NCBI RefSeq assembly: GCF_900129665.1
Contig: NZ_FQWL01000001.1
Span: 62,001-126,000 of the forward strand
Direction: 5' to 3'
Length of the DNA: 64,000 bases
Source: Flagellimonas flava
Lineage (GTDB): Bacteria; Bacteroidota; Bacteroidia; Flavobacteriales; Flavobacteriaceae
In this document: positions 1 through 7,408 of the stretch, piece by piece
Numbering within the stretch: position 1 is the stretch's first letter
Layout of the letters: every line of letters starts with the position of its first letter
The notes under the pieces: model-generated
The model's input: only the letters and a program-made list of their open reading frames with translations
Databases searched by the model: none
What the model was told of the DNA's origin: nothing
Translations under genes and position numbers: made by a program

Positions 1-421
1 AGATAATGGTGAATAGCATAAAACTTTTAAGTTTTACCCTTTCCGCAACGGCTCCAGAAACAATAGTGGCGGCTGTTGCTGCGAACATACCTTGGAATAA
101 GAAGTCTGTCCACCAAGTATATCCGCCATCGGCGTACTCTGGTGTCATTCCATTTTCAGGGGCTGCGATTCCAAACCCGGCAAATTTAAGGAAGCCTGCG
201 TCGCCGTCCTCAAATCCTGGGTACATTAAATTAAATCCACCTATATAATATAATAGGAGTCCAACACATATAATAAACACATTCTTGAATAGAATGTTTA
301 CAGTATTCTTTTGACGAGTAAGACCAATTTCCAAGAAGGAGAACCCAAGGTGCATAAAAAACACCAAGGCGGTACAAATCATCATCCATACGTTATTCGC
401 TGTAAATAATCCTGCGTCCAT
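1..421 (-). CDS. amt: ammonium transporter (Amt family), 3' end outside window
   Basis: The first 140 codons of an inner-membrane ammonium channel are present; the rest lies beyond the left edge. ATG is at 421-419. The translation has the first Amt transmembrane segment with the family pattern LEIGLTRQKN, a second hydrophobic span (VFIICVGLLLYYIGG) and the conserved block FQGMFAATAATIVSGAVAER. The start is 33 bp downstream of the P-II gene stop, so the two are almost certainly co-transcribed; P-II proteins gate Amt channels and the pairing is widespread. The N-terminus begins directly with the first membrane helix, with no cleavable signal evident. Identification is firm; the full length cannot be judged. 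Confidence 0.93.
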   Translation of the reverse strand, partial: MDAGLFTANNVWMMICTALVFFMHLGFSFLEIGLTRQKNTVNILFKNVFIICVGLLLYYIGGFNLMYPGFEDGDAGFLKFAGFGIAAPENGMTPEYADGGYTWWTDFLFQGMFAATAATIVSGAVAERVKLKSFMLFTII

Positions 422-454
422 AATCTTTAAATATTGTAGTTAAGGTTAGTTTGA

Positions 455-793
455 TTAGTTAATTCCGGCACTGCCGCTTTCCTTGGTTCTGATTCTGTAA
501 GCTTCAATCACATCGGAAACGAAGATTTTGCCATCCCCTACATTGCCCGTTGAGGCAGATTCCAATAATGTATCCACTGTACGTTGTAAGAAGTCATCAG
601 ATACCACAATGACCAAGTACCTTCTTTGAATGTCTGATGTGCTGTAGGAAATACCACGATATACATGGCCTTGTTTTTCATTTCCAACCCCTGTTACATC
701 CCAGTAACTGAAGAAGTTGACCTCAATTCCATGAAGTGCTTTTTTCACCTCATCAAATTTGGATTTTCTAATAATTGCCTCGACTTTTTTCAT
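455..793 (-). CDS. glnB: P-II family nitrogen regulator
   Basis: 112-residue P-II signalling protein that senses ATP/ADP and 2-oxoglutarate and controls partners such as the Amt channel encoded next. The core is canonical: MKKVEAIIR start, the B-loop STGNVGDGKIF (Lys89) and the C-loop YRIRT (Arg100, Arg102), which bind nucleotide. The T-loop differs from proteobacterial GlnB: it reads GVGNEKQGHVYRGISY, one residue shorter, lacks the usual GRQKG stretch with its Mg/2-oxoglutarate-binding Gln, and has Arg where Lys58 is normally found. Tyr50 is the counterpart of the uridylylated Tyr51. Such T-loops appear usual for Bacteroidota (from memory). A promoter and a motif cluster lie upstream, first gene of a glnB-amt operon. 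Confidence 0.95.
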   Translation of the reverse strand: MKKVEAIIRKSKFDEVKKALHGIEVNFFSYWDVTGVGNEKQGHVYRGISYSTSDIQRRYLVIVVSDDFLQRTVDTLLESASTGNVGDGKIFVSDVIEAYRIRTKESGSAGIN

Positions 794-815
794 AATTAAG
801 TAGTTAATTGATGTT

Positions 816-848
816 CAAATATATGTCAATTCATATATGACCATCAAA
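816..848 (-). promoter_or_regulatory. putative Bacteroidota promoter of glnB-amt
   Basis: On the minus strand, TATATTTG (816-823) matches the -7 consensus TAnnTTTG, and TTTG (845-848) lies 21 nt upstream as the -33 element. The -7 box is 22 bp before the glnB ATG. One TAGGGGTAT copy (852-860) abuts the -33 element, a typical activator position. Confidence 0.65.
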
Positions 849-851
849 AAA

Positions 852-913
852 TAGGGGTATACCGGCTTATTTTTATTATTATTTGAATAATACCCCTATT
901 ATTTTAGGGGTAT
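852..913. repeat. three copies of TAGGGGTAT upstream of glnB
   Basis: TAGGGGTAT is present at 852-860 (+), as its complement ATACCCCTA at 890-898, and again at 905-913 (+). The last two form a perfect 9-bp inverted repeat with a 6-nt spacer. A 9-mer is expected about 0.5 times in 64 kb on both strands, so three copies in 62 bp is not chance. The position just upstream of the glnB -33 element suggests a regulator-binding cluster, presumably for nitrogen control; the regulator is unknown. The rest of 794-1061 is AT-rich and has no gene I can support. Confidence 0.6.
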
Positions 914-1061
914 CAAATTTAAAAATTGATTTTATTGTGTACTTGGTGTGTTTCGCGGGTGGTCTAGACCCAAATGATGAGTATGCCTCGGAAGAATAGT
1001 TATGATTCTTAAGAGAATGTTAAGAAATTAACAAAACGGAAAGTTTGATGGGAGAATATAA

Positions 1062-1436
1062 CTAGTTGCCCAATCTAGAAATCCATAGACCAAGAGCAAC
1101 CGCTAAAATGCCAATGGCAATGCTTGCGATTGTATACAGGGAAAAGTTGAAAAGTTCACTGTTTTTTAGAAAACTGTGCTTTTCAAAGGCAAAGGCGGAA
1201 AATGTGGTGAATCCACCACAAAAACCAGTAGCTAGGAATAAGGTGCTATTTGGTGATAATAGATTGTTTTTTGAAGACACCCCAAGAATGATACCTATGA
1301 GAAAGCATCCCACAATGTTTACCAAGAAGGTACCTAAAAAGAAATTTTGAAGTACAATATTAAGTGGTTTGGAAATCAAGTAACGCAAAGCGCTACCCAA
1401 ACCCCCTCCTAAAAAAACAAGAAGAACCTGTTTCAT
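1062..1436 (-). CDS. crcB: fluoride ion channel CrcB/FluC
   Basis: 124-residue four-helix inner-membrane protein that exports fluoride as a dual-topology dimer. The hallmark motifs are GGGLGSALRY (residues 10-19), LVNIVGCFLIG with the pore Asn40, and GGFTTFS (74-80), which carries the Phe-box and sodium-site residues. Length is normal for the family. I looked for a fluoride riboswitch (crcB motif) upstream and saw none; the 5' side is occupied by a small membrane ORF on the same strand 16 bp away, so both may be transcribed together. Confidence 0.95.
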   Translation of the reverse strand: MKQVLLVFLGGGLGSALRYLISKPLNIVLQNFFLGTFLVNIVGCFLIGIILGVSSKNNLLSPNSTLFLATGFCGGFTTFSAFAFEKHSFLKNSELFNFSLYTIASIAIGILAVALGLWISRLGN

Positions 1437-1452
1437 ACCTTAAAGGTACAAA

Positions 1453-1632
1453 CTATACTGCTTTCTTGTACTCGGTTTCGGAACGGTCGCGGGGGAGAAG
1501 TTTGGTGACCGATTTTTCCGAAATTCTTTGAATTGGTTTTCTAAATCTTTCGCTTGCACCGTTTACGCTAAAAATCAGAAGGATAGCGTTGATTGCGAGC
1601 AAAACAAATAAGAGGCCGAAAAATGTAATCAT
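1453..1632 (-). CDS. small single-pass membrane protein (59 aa), MxTFF microprotein family
   Basis: ATG at 1632-1630, TAG at 1455-1453. The protein starts MITFFGLLFVLLAINAILL, a single membrane helix with a central Asn15, continues with IFSVN (20-24), and ends in a basic soluble tail of about 35 residues (RFRKPIQRISEK...). Residues 1-24 align without gaps to the two microproteins at 18423-18506 and 18589-18675; identical in all three are M1, T3, F4, F5, L8, L11, L12, N15, L18, L19, S22, V23 and N24. A -7-like TACTTTTG lies at 1656-1663, 23 bp upstream of the ATG. Basic residues after the helix predict a cytoplasmic C-terminus. Function unknown; not a family I recognise. Confidence 0.75.
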   Translation of the reverse strand: MITFFGLLFVLLAINAILLIFSVNGASERFRKPIQRISEKSVTKLLPRDRSETEYKKAV

Positions 1633-1655
1633 TGGTTATGCTATCTAGTGCATTA

Positions 1656-1663
1656 CAAAAGTA
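1656..1663 (-). promoter_or_regulatory. -7-like promoter element for the 59-aa membrane protein
   Basis: The minus strand reads TACTTTTG (consensus TAnnTTTG), 23 bp before the ATG at 1632, about the same spacing as for glnB. I see no convincing -33 element, so this is a partial match only. Confidence 0.4.
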
Positions 1664-1744
1664 CGTCTTTTCCTATATCGTCCGAGCCGTAGTCTGATTA
1701 AAGTTGTAAACAGTTGAATTTTTGTGGTCTAGTCAACTTTGGAG

Positions 1745-1933
1745 TTAATTTTTAAGAAAATGTTTGATCAGGGCCAGCATTATTACGAATAGTATAAACG
1801 AAATCAACACCCACTTTACCCCTTTGTAGTTTTTTCTATGCCATGCCTTATCTTTTTTATAGGTGGAAATGATCACCGCAACAAAAACGATAACAAAAAG
1901 CCCGGCAAAAATTAATTGTCCTGTGCTGAACAT
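1745..1933 (-). CDS. small two-helix membrane protein, function unknown
   Basis: 62-residue protein starting MFSTGQLIFAGLFV at ATG 1933-1931. Two hydrophobic helices (about residues 7-23 and 40-57) are separated by a strongly basic, cytoplasmic-looking loop with KKDKAWHRKNYKG. The reading frame stays open 35 codons further upstream, but that stretch would overlap the divergent MazG-like gene and lacks protein-like composition; a -7-like TAGCTTTG at 1949-1956 on this strand also favours the shorter start. I do not recognise the family. Confidence 0.7.
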   Translation of the reverse strand: MFSTGQLIFAGLFVIVFVAVIISTYKKDKAWHRKNYKGVKWVLISFILFVIMLALIKHFLKN

Positions 1934-1972
1934 ATTTATATTTTTATGCAAAGCTAAATCAAACAAAGTATA

Positions 1973-2359
1973 ATGAAAAGTAAAATAAAGGCGGTGGAAT
2001 TGTTCCATAATTCCTTTGGTCTTGGAGTGCTGCAACAACCAAAGGCCAATCTTGGGAAGGAGAAAAATAAATTAAGATTCAATCTTATGGATGAGGAGAA
2101 CAAGGAGTACCTGGAGGCAGCAGATGAAGGGGATTTGATTGAAGTGGCCGATGCCTTGGGGGACATGCTCTATATTCTTTGCGGAACTATTTTGGAACAC
2201 GGTATGCAGTATAAAATTGAAGAGGTTTTTAACGAAATCCAACGCAGTAATATGAGTAAGCTGGGAGCCGATGGCAAACCCATTTATCGTGAGGATGGTA
2301 AAGTCTTAAAAGGCCCCAATTATTTTAAACCCGATATCGAAGGTATTCTCAACAATTAA
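1973..2359 (+). CDS. MazG-like nucleoside triphosphate pyrophosphohydrolase
   Basis: 128-residue all-alpha NTP pyrophosphatase of the MazG/HisE-like group, which hydrolyses (d)NTPs or related compounds to the monophosphate and PPi with Mg2+. The metal-binding signature is visible as EENKEYLEA (ExxE type) followed by EVADALGD (ExxxD type) in two helices. The C-terminus contains SKLGADGKPIYREDGKVLKGPNYFKPD, seen in the subgroup annotated as phosphoribosyl-ATP pyrophosphohydrolase-like. There are no other his genes nearby, so a histidine role is unlikely; house-cleaning is more plausible. It is divergent from the 62-aa membrane protein and ends at a strong bidirectional hairpin. Confidence 0.85.
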   Translation: MKSKIKAVELFHNSFGLGVLQQPKANLGKEKNKLRFNLMDEENKEYLEAADEGDLIEVADALGDMLYILCGTILEHGMQYKIEEVFNEIQRSNMSKLGADGKPIYREDGKVLKGPNYFKPDIEGILNN

Positions 2360-2390
2360 AAAAAGCGCCGATCTCGGCGCTTTTTTTTTA
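2360..2390. terminator. bidirectional intrinsic terminator
   Basis: Stem GCGCCG/CGGCGC (2365-2370 and 2375-2380) with a 4-nt loop, an A-tract on the left and nine T on the right. It lies between the convergent MazG-like gene and ilvE and can terminate both; the T-run abuts the ilvE stop. Confidence 0.85.
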
Positions 2391-3455
2391 TTCTACTGGA
2401 TACCTCCATCCAAACTTGTCTTCTGTCCTATTGTATTGGATGTCCGTAATATAGGTCTTGAGTTGGGTAGCATAGCTGTTATCAAGTTCTGGAAGCTCAT
2501 AGTCCGTGCCTTGATAGCCGAAGCCCGCAATAGGGGAGACGACAGCTGCTGTGCCAGCACCAAACATTTCTTTTAAGCTTCCATTTTTGGCAGCTTCAAC
2601 AACTTCACTTACCGTTATTTTTCGCACTTCTGTAGCGATGCCTTGGTCTTCAGCGATTTCCAAAATGCTCTTTCTGGTGATGCCATCAAGAATACGATCG
2701 CTCGTAGGGCCAGTGATTAGAGTGTCATTGATTCGGACGAAAATATTCATGGCTCCGGCCTCTTCTATGTACTCATGGGTATTGTCATCTGTCCAGATTA
2801 CCTGGTTATACCCTTTTTCTATAGCAAGTTGTGTGGGATAGAATTGACCCGCGTAATTACCCCCAGCCTTGGCATATCCCACTCCACCGTTGGCGGCTCG
2901 CGAATAGTTTTCTTCTATCAATACCTTAACCTTGCCAGAAAAATATGCTCCAGATGGGGCGCAAGCGATGATAAATTTATACTCATCAGCAGGAGAGGCA
3001 TGAAAACCAGTTCCTGAAGCTAAAATGAACGGACGAACATAAAGTGAACTTCCTGGATTTTGTGGAATCCAATCCTTTTCCACCTGCAACAGTGTGGTTA
3101 GGCCTTCCATAAAATAGGCTTCCGGAAGCTCTGGAATGGCCAAGCGTTTCGCTGACTTGTTCAGGCGTTTGAAGTTTTCCAAAGGTCTAAACAACCAAGC
3201 GTCTCCGTTCTCATCCTTATAAGCTTTCATTCCTTCAAATATGGACTGTCCGTAATGGAAAATTTTGGCAGAAGGCTCCAGCGTAATGGGTTGGTAAGGG
3301 ACCACTTTTGGAGTCTGCCACGCACCATTTACAAAATCACAGACCAGCATATGGTCTGTATAGACGCTTCCAAAGGAAAGGTTATTAAAATCTACCTCAC
3401 TAATTTTGGAAGTCTTGGATTTTTCTACCGAAACGTTTTTCGTCATTGTTTCCAT
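2388..3455 (-). CDS. ilvE: branched-chain amino acid aminotransferase
   Basis: 355-residue PLP enzyme of fold type IV that transfers amino groups between glutamate and Leu, Ile or Val. The motifs FHYGQSIFEGMKAY, the PLP lysine in GYAKAGGNYAG (about Lys196), EYIEEAGAMNIF and GAGTAAVVSPI are typical of the BCAT II group. An in-frame TTG lies further upstream at 3488, but ATG 3455 gives the usual length of about 355; ATG 3446 is also possible. It stands alone, convergent with the MazG-like gene and divergent from mnmD. I see no leader peptide or T-box upstream. Confidence 0.96.
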   Translation of the reverse strand: METMTKNVSVEKSKTSKISEVDFNNLSFGSVYTDHMLVCDFVNGAWQTPKVVPYQPITLEPSAKIFHYGQSIFEGMKAYKDENGDAWLFRPLENFKRLNKSAKRLAIPELPEAYFMEGLTTLLQVEKDWIPQNPGSSLYVRPFILASGTGFHASPADEYKFIIACAPSGAYFSGKVKVLIEENYSRAANGGVGYAKAGGNYAGQFYPTQLAIEKGYNQVIWTDDNTHEYIEEAGAMNIFVRINDTLITGPTSDRILDGITRKSILEIAEDQGIATEVRKITVSEVVEAAKNGSLKEMFGAGTAAVVSPIAGFGYQGTDYELPELDNSYATQLKTYITDIQYNRTEDKFGWRYPVE

Positions 3456-3597
3456 ATTCAAAGAATTTGAACGTATAAAATTAAACAATAAGCCTTAGCA
3501 TTGCTTACATTTCACTTAAATTTAAACAGTTTGTTTCTGAAATATCAAGATTTTTGCAATCCCTAATGTATTTAACATTATTGGTGTTGGTTATGCA

Positions 3598-4311
3598 ATG
3601 TTCAAGGGAATTAATTTGTTGATTTTCAGTATTTATTCAGAAGACGAGTTGAAACGAAGGATTATTACAACGGCAGACGGCTCCAAAACCATTCAAATTG
3701 AGGATTGGAACGAGCAGTACCATTCCAAACACGGAGCGATTCAAGAGGCGTATCATGTCTTTATAGAACATGGACTTCGCCTTTTCCCTGAAGGTAAGGT
3801 GAACATCTTGGAGATTGGCTTTGGTACAGGCCTAAACGCATTAATAACACTTAAAGAAGCTGCAAGGAAAAATCTGGATATAGAATATGTAGGCGTGGAA
3901 GCGTATCCGGTAACTTTACAGGAAGTGGAGGCATTGGAATATTGTGATCAATTGCAGGTACCCCAACTTAAATCCATTTTTCAAAATATGCATCAGGCGT
4001 CATGGGATGAACAGGCTTTCATTTCGGACATATTTAAACTGACGAAACAAAAAAAGGATTTTAGGGATATCGACCAGAAAAATTTGTTCAACCTTATCTA
4101 CTTCGATGCTTTTGGGGCCAGAGTACAACCGGACCTTTGGACCGAGAATGTATTTGCCAAGATGTTTTTGGCCTTACGGACGAAAGGTGTACTAGTGACC
4201 TATTCGGCCAAAGGTAGTGTAAGAAGGGCTTTGCAAGCGGTGGGTTTTGAGGTGGAACGCCTTCCGGGCCCTCCAGGTAAGCGTGAGATGCTACGTGCCA
4301 TAAAGCCCTAA
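3598..4311 (+). CDS. mnmD: tRNA 5-methylaminomethyl-2-thiouridine methyltransferase, MnmD type
   Basis: 237-residue SAM-dependent methyltransferase corresponding to the MnmC N-terminal (DUF752) domain, which finishes mnm5s2U at the tRNA wobble position. The SAM-binding motif is ILEIGFGTGLNALITL, and IYFDAFGARVQPDLWTENVF and KREMLRAIKP are diagnostic. No FAD (MnmC C-terminal) domain is fused. Homologues usually begin near IITTADGSKT, here at residue 22, so the true start may be the in-frame TTG at 3649 rather than ATG 3598; the first 17 residues are the uncertain part. Confidence 0.88.
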   Translation: MFKGINLLIFSIYSEDELKRRIITTADGSKTIQIEDWNEQYHSKHGAIQEAYHVFIEHGLRLFPEGKVNILEIGFGTGLNALITLKEAARKNLDIEYVGVEAYPVTLQEVEALEYCDQLQVPQLKSIFQNMHQASWDEQAFISDIFKLTKQKKDFRDIDQKNLFNLIYFDAFGARVQPDLWTENVFAKMFLALRTKGVLVTYSAKGSVRRALQAVGFEVERLPGPPGKREMLRAIKP

Positions 4312-4436
4312 AAAACTTGCAGGATGAATTTCAATAACTGTTTTTGAGGGATTTGAACTTCAACAATTCTGTTAAACCTAAGGTAAAGCCATGATATTCC
4401 GGATTTTAATCGACTAAATTTGTAAAAAGTGACGGT

Positions 4437-5399
4437 ATGAAGGTGTTGGTAACTGGAGCGACAGGATTGGTGGGGCAGGCCATTGTGAAGGTTTTGCGTT
4501 CCAAAGATGTAGAGGTCAATTACTTGACCAGAAATAAAAACAAAATTACCACATCGGAGGGGTATCATGGGTACTATTGGAACCCTTCAAACGGTGAAAT
4601 GGATTTGGATAGCTTGAAAGGGGTTTCGGCCATTATCAATTTGGCTGGGGCAAGTATATCCAACCGGTGGACCAAGGCCTACAAGAAAAAAGTACTGGAG
4701 AGCAGAATTGATAGTCTTACAACACTTCGCAAAGGATTGAAGCAAGTGGACAATACCGGAATTACTTCTTTTGTTTCAGCTTCCGCCATTGGAATTTACC
4801 CAGACTCCCTTACTCATTTTTATGATGAGCCTGAAAAGCAAATAGATTCTAGTTTTTTAGGTAAAGTTGTTGGTGAATGGGAAAAAGCTGCGGATAGATT
4901 TGGGGATTTTGACTTTAAGACTGCAAAAGTTAGGATTGGTCTTGTATTGTCCAACTCCGGTGGCGCATTGCCTAAAATGGCAAGACCAGTACAGGCATTT
5001 GTAGGTGCTGCCTTTGGGAGTGGAGAGCAATGGCAATCTTGGATCCATATTGAGGATTTGGCTGAAATGTTTGTTTTTCTAATCGAAAATAATCTCAAGG
5101 GCACCTTCAATGGAGTAGCTCCCAATCCGGTTACCCAATCCAAAATGATAAGGACCTTGGGCAAGGTGTTAGACCGACCTATTTGGCTTCCAAATATTCC
5201 GAAGTTTGTAATGAAGGGGTTGTTGGGTGAGATGTCATATTTACTTTTTGCAAGTCAGAGGGTTAGTAGCAAACGTATAGAGAAAAAAGGTTTTGATTTC
5301 CGTTACCCCAATTTGGAAGCTGCACTGGAAAATCTATATGGAAAAAATATTAAGGAAGAAGAGTCCCAGACATCCAATATGCACAACGGATTAGCCTAG
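4437..5399 (+). CDS. TIGR01777 family NAD(P)-dependent epimerase-like protein
   Basis: 320-residue extended short-chain dehydrogenase/reductase of the YfcH/TIGR01777 type. The Rossmann nucleotide-binding motif VTGATGLVGQAI is at residues 4-15; SASAIGIYPD and WIHIEDLAEMFVFLIEN are the family's characteristic central and C-terminal blocks. The physiological substrate of this family is not established. A -7-like TAAATTTG at 4415-4422 precedes the gene, without a clear -33 box. A weak hairpin with a T-run follows the stop, before the grpE promoter. Confidence 0.88.
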   Translation: MKVLVTGATGLVGQAIVKVLRSKDVEVNYLTRNKNKITTSEGYHGYYWNPSNGEMDLDSLKGVSAIINLAGASISNRWTKAYKKKVLESRIDSLTTLRKGLKQVDNTGITSFVSASAIGIYPDSLTHFYDEPEKQIDSSFLGKVVGEWEKAADRFGDFDFKTAKVRIGLVLSNSGGALPKMARPVQAFVGAAFGSGEQWQSWIHIEDLAEMFVFLIENNLKGTFNGVAPNPVTQSKMIRTLGKVLDRPIWLPNIPKFVMKGLLGEMSYLLFASQRVSSKRIEKKGFDFRYPNLEAALENLYGKNIKEEESQTSNMHNGLA

Positions 5400-5421
5400 T
5401 TATCCCCATTGTTTTAAGTAT

Positions 5422-5445
5422 ATCCGCCTTTGACGGATTTTTTTG
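5422..5445 (+). terminator. short hairpin plus T-tract after epimerase gene
   Basis: ATCCG (5422-5426) and CGGAT (5434-5438) form a 5-bp stem with a 7-nt loop, followed by seven consecutive T. The stem is weak but the position, 22 bp after the stop and before the grpE promoter, fits an intrinsic terminator. Confidence 0.55.
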
Positions 5446-5455
5446 TGTTTTCTGG

Positions 5456-5494
5456 TGACATTTTGACATTTTTGGACAAATGGCAGTACTTTTG
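5456..5494 (+). promoter_or_regulatory. promoter of grpE-dnaJ with TGACA direct repeats
   Basis: -33 TTTG (5462-5465) and -7 TACTTTTG (5487-5494) are 21 nt apart and the -7 box is 30 bp before the grpE ATG at 5525. TGACA occurs at 5456-5460 and 5464-5468 (GGACA at 5474-5478), overlapping the -33 element. A similar pair, TGCCA-AAA-TGACA, precedes hsp20 at 50381-50393, so it may be a heat-shock control element. Confidence 0.6.
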
Positions 5495-5524
5495 CCACTT
5501 CAAAAAAGAAAAAACAATCAATAT

Positions 5525-6097
5525 ATGAGCAAGAAAGGTAAGGTTGAGGAAATGGAAGCAGAGTTAAACGACTCCCAAGTGGCTGAAAATCCTGAACTGA
5601 ACGAAGAAACCTCAGCAGAAGCGAATATGGAAGAAGAAGGGGAAGTTGCTGTGGAAGACCAATTGCGAGCTGAATTGGCGAAAGAAAAAGATAAGTTCCT
5701 GCGGTTATTTGCCGAGTTTGAAAACTTCAAAAAAAGAACTTCAAAAGAGCGAATGGATTTGTTCAAAACAGCGGGGCAGGAAGTGATTGTTTCCTTGCTT
5801 CCGGTTATGGACGATTTTGACCGCGCGTTAAAAGAACTTTCCAAATCTGAGGACAAGGAAATGTTCAAGGGTGTGGAGCTAATAAGTAATAAACTTAAGG
5901 AGACCCTTAAGAGCAAGGGCCTGGAACAGATTGAAGTGGCTGCTGGAGATGCATTTGATGCTGAGGTGCACGATGCGATAACCCAGATACCTGCACCAAA
6001 TAAAAAGATGAAAGGAAAAATAATTGATGTCGTGGAAAAAGGCTTCAGGCTTGGCGAACGCATCATAAGACACCCAAAAGTGGTTGTTGGTAACTAA
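5525..6097 (+). CDS. grpE: nucleotide exchange factor GrpE
   Basis: 190-residue cochaperone that releases ADP from DnaK. It has an acidic, low-complexity N-terminus (residues 5-50, rich in Glu), a long coiled-coil helix (RAELAKEKDKFLRLFAEFENFKKR) and the C-terminal beta-domain signature FDAEVHDAITQIP...GKIIDVVEKGFRLGERIIRHPKVVVG. ATG 5525 is preferred over an in-frame ATG at 5480 because 5480 falls inside the promoter. dnaJ follows after 6 bp; dnaK is not in the window. Confidence 0.96.
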   Translation: MSKKGKVEEMEAELNDSQVAENPELNEETSAEANMEEEGEVAVEDQLRAELAKEKDKFLRLFAEFENFKKRTSKERMDLFKTAGQEVIVSLLPVMDDFDRALKELSKSEDKEMFKGVELISNKLKETLKSKGLEQIEVAAGDAFDAEVHDAITQIPAPNKKMKGKIIDVVEKGFRLGERIIRHPKVVVGN

Positions 6098-6103
6098 TAG
6101 GAT

Positions 6104-7219
6104 ATGAAGGAGGACTTTTACGACATATTGGGTATTTCCAAAAGTGCATCTGCGGCTGAAATTAAAAAGGCCTATAGAAAGAAGGCCATTGAATTTCATC
6201 CCGATAAGAACCCCGGAGATGCTAAGGCTGAAGAAATGTTCAAGAAAGCTGCTGAGGCCTATGAAGTGCTGAGCGACCCGGACAAACGGGCCAAGTACGA
6301 CCAATTTGGCCATGCCGCCTTTGAAGCAGGCGGTGGATTTGGCGGCGGAGGGATGAACATGGAAGATATTTTCAGCCAGTTTGGAGACATCTTTGGAAGT
6401 GCTTTCGGTGGCGGTTTTAGTGGCTTTGGTGGTTTTGGTGGAGGACAACGCAGGGTCAAGGGCAGCAACTTACGCATACGCGTTAAATTGACCTTGGAAG
6501 AAGTTGCAAATGGAGTAGAGAAAAAAGTAAAGGTTCGTAGAAAGGTTCAGGCAGATGGAGTTACCTATAAAACATGCCCTACCTGCAACGGAAGTGGGCA
6601 GGTAACCAAAATTACCAATACCATCCTCGGGAGAATGCAGACTGCGACCACTTGTACCACTTGTGGCGGGGCGGGACAATCTATCGATAAACGTCCGGCC
6701 GGCGCTGATGCCCAAGGATTGACGGTAGAAGAAGAAACCGTTTCTATAAAGATTCCACCTGGAGTGGAAGATGGGATGCAGCTTAAAGTTTCCGGAAAAG
6801 GGAACGATGCACCGGGAAATGGGGTTCCAGGTGATTTGTTAGTGGCTATAGAAACTGTTGAGCACAGCACCCTGAAAAGGGAAGGTGATAACTTGCACTA
6901 TGATCTTTATATTAGTTTTTCCGAAGCGGTTTTGGGAAGTTCTAAAGAAATTGATGCCGTCGGGGGTAAGGTGCGGATTAAATTGGAACCCGGAATCCAA
7001 TCGGGAAAGATATTGAGATTGCGCGGAAAGGGAATATCCAGCATTAATGGTTATGGAAGTGGAGATCTTTTGGTGCATGTGAATGTTTGGACTCCAAAAG
7101 AACTGAACAGAGAACAAAAAGAGTTCTTTGAACGTATGCAGAACGATGAAAATTTCACCCCTAAACCAGAAAAATCAGATAAGTCGTTCTTTGAAAAAGT
7201 AAAGGATATGTTTTCTTAA
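6104..7219 (+). CDS. dnaJ: molecular chaperone DnaJ with a reduced zinc domain
   Basis: 371-residue Hsp40 cochaperone of DnaK. The J-domain has HPD at residues 32-34; a Gly/Phe-rich segment runs from about 73 to 114 (GGGFGGGGM...FGGFGGG); two C-terminal beta-domains follow. The zinc region has only two CxxCxGxG-type motifs, CPTCNGSG (Cys158, Cys161) and CTTCGGAG (Cys184, Cys187), where E. coli DnaJ has four. By flanking sequence (SGQV...) these correspond to motifs 2 and 3, which form zinc centre II; centre I is missing. I believe this is common among flavobacteria. It is second in the grpE-dnaJ operon and followed by a clear terminator. Confidence 0.95.
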   Translation: MKEDFYDILGISKSASAAEIKKAYRKKAIEFHPDKNPGDAKAEEMFKKAAEAYEVLSDPDKRAKYDQFGHAAFEAGGGFGGGGMNMEDIFSQFGDIFGSAFGGGFSGFGGFGGGQRRVKGSNLRIRVKLTLEEVANGVEKKVKVRRKVQADGVTYKTCPTCNGSGQVTKITNTILGRMQTATTCTTCGGAGQSIDKRPAGADAQGLTVEEETVSIKIPPGVEDGMQLKVSGKGNDAPGNGVPGDLLVAIETVEHSTLKREGDNLHYDLYISFSEAVLGSSKEIDAVGGKVRIKLEPGIQSGKILRLRGKGISSINGYGSGDLLVHVNVWTPKELNREQKEFFERMQNDENFTPKPEKSDKSFFEKVKDMFS

Positions 7220-7317
7220 AGAACGGAATAAAAGTTTTCTGTTTAAATAAAAAACGTATATTTGAAACTGATGTTGGGAAACCAATATCTAATTTTCTTT
7301 TTCATAGCAATTTTTTT

Positions 7318-7356
7318 CCCATCCTTAGATTTATTTAAGGGTGGGTTTTGTTTTTA
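7318..7356 (+). terminator. intrinsic terminator after dnaJ
   Basis: CCCATCCTTA (7318-7327) pairs with TAAGGGTGGG (7336-7345), ten pairs including one G-T, with an 8-nt loop, followed by TTTTGTTTTT. Confidence 0.8.
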
Positions 7357-7362
7357 GGGGTA

Positions 7363-7394
7363 TTGGGGTCTTTTTGCCCAAATACATATCTTTG
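7363..7394 (+). promoter_or_regulatory. putative promoter of the 7.4-12.7 kb gene run
   Basis: -33 TTG (7363-7365) and -7 TATCTTTG (7387-7394), 21 nt apart; the -7 box ends 14 bp before the ATG at 7409. A single exact TAGGGGTAT (7355-7363) abuts the -33 element, as it does at glnB; one isolated copy could be chance. Confidence 0.5.
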
Positions 7395-7408
7395 GAAAAA
7401 TACTATAC

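Noticed and set aside
1437..1460. possible fluoride riboswitch upstream of crcB
   Set aside because: The space before crcB is only 16 bp beyond the upstream small ORF and I see none of the crcB-motif sequence.
5518..6066. 182-codon minus-strand frame rich in Ser
   Set aside because: Mirror of the Glu/Lys-rich grpE frame.
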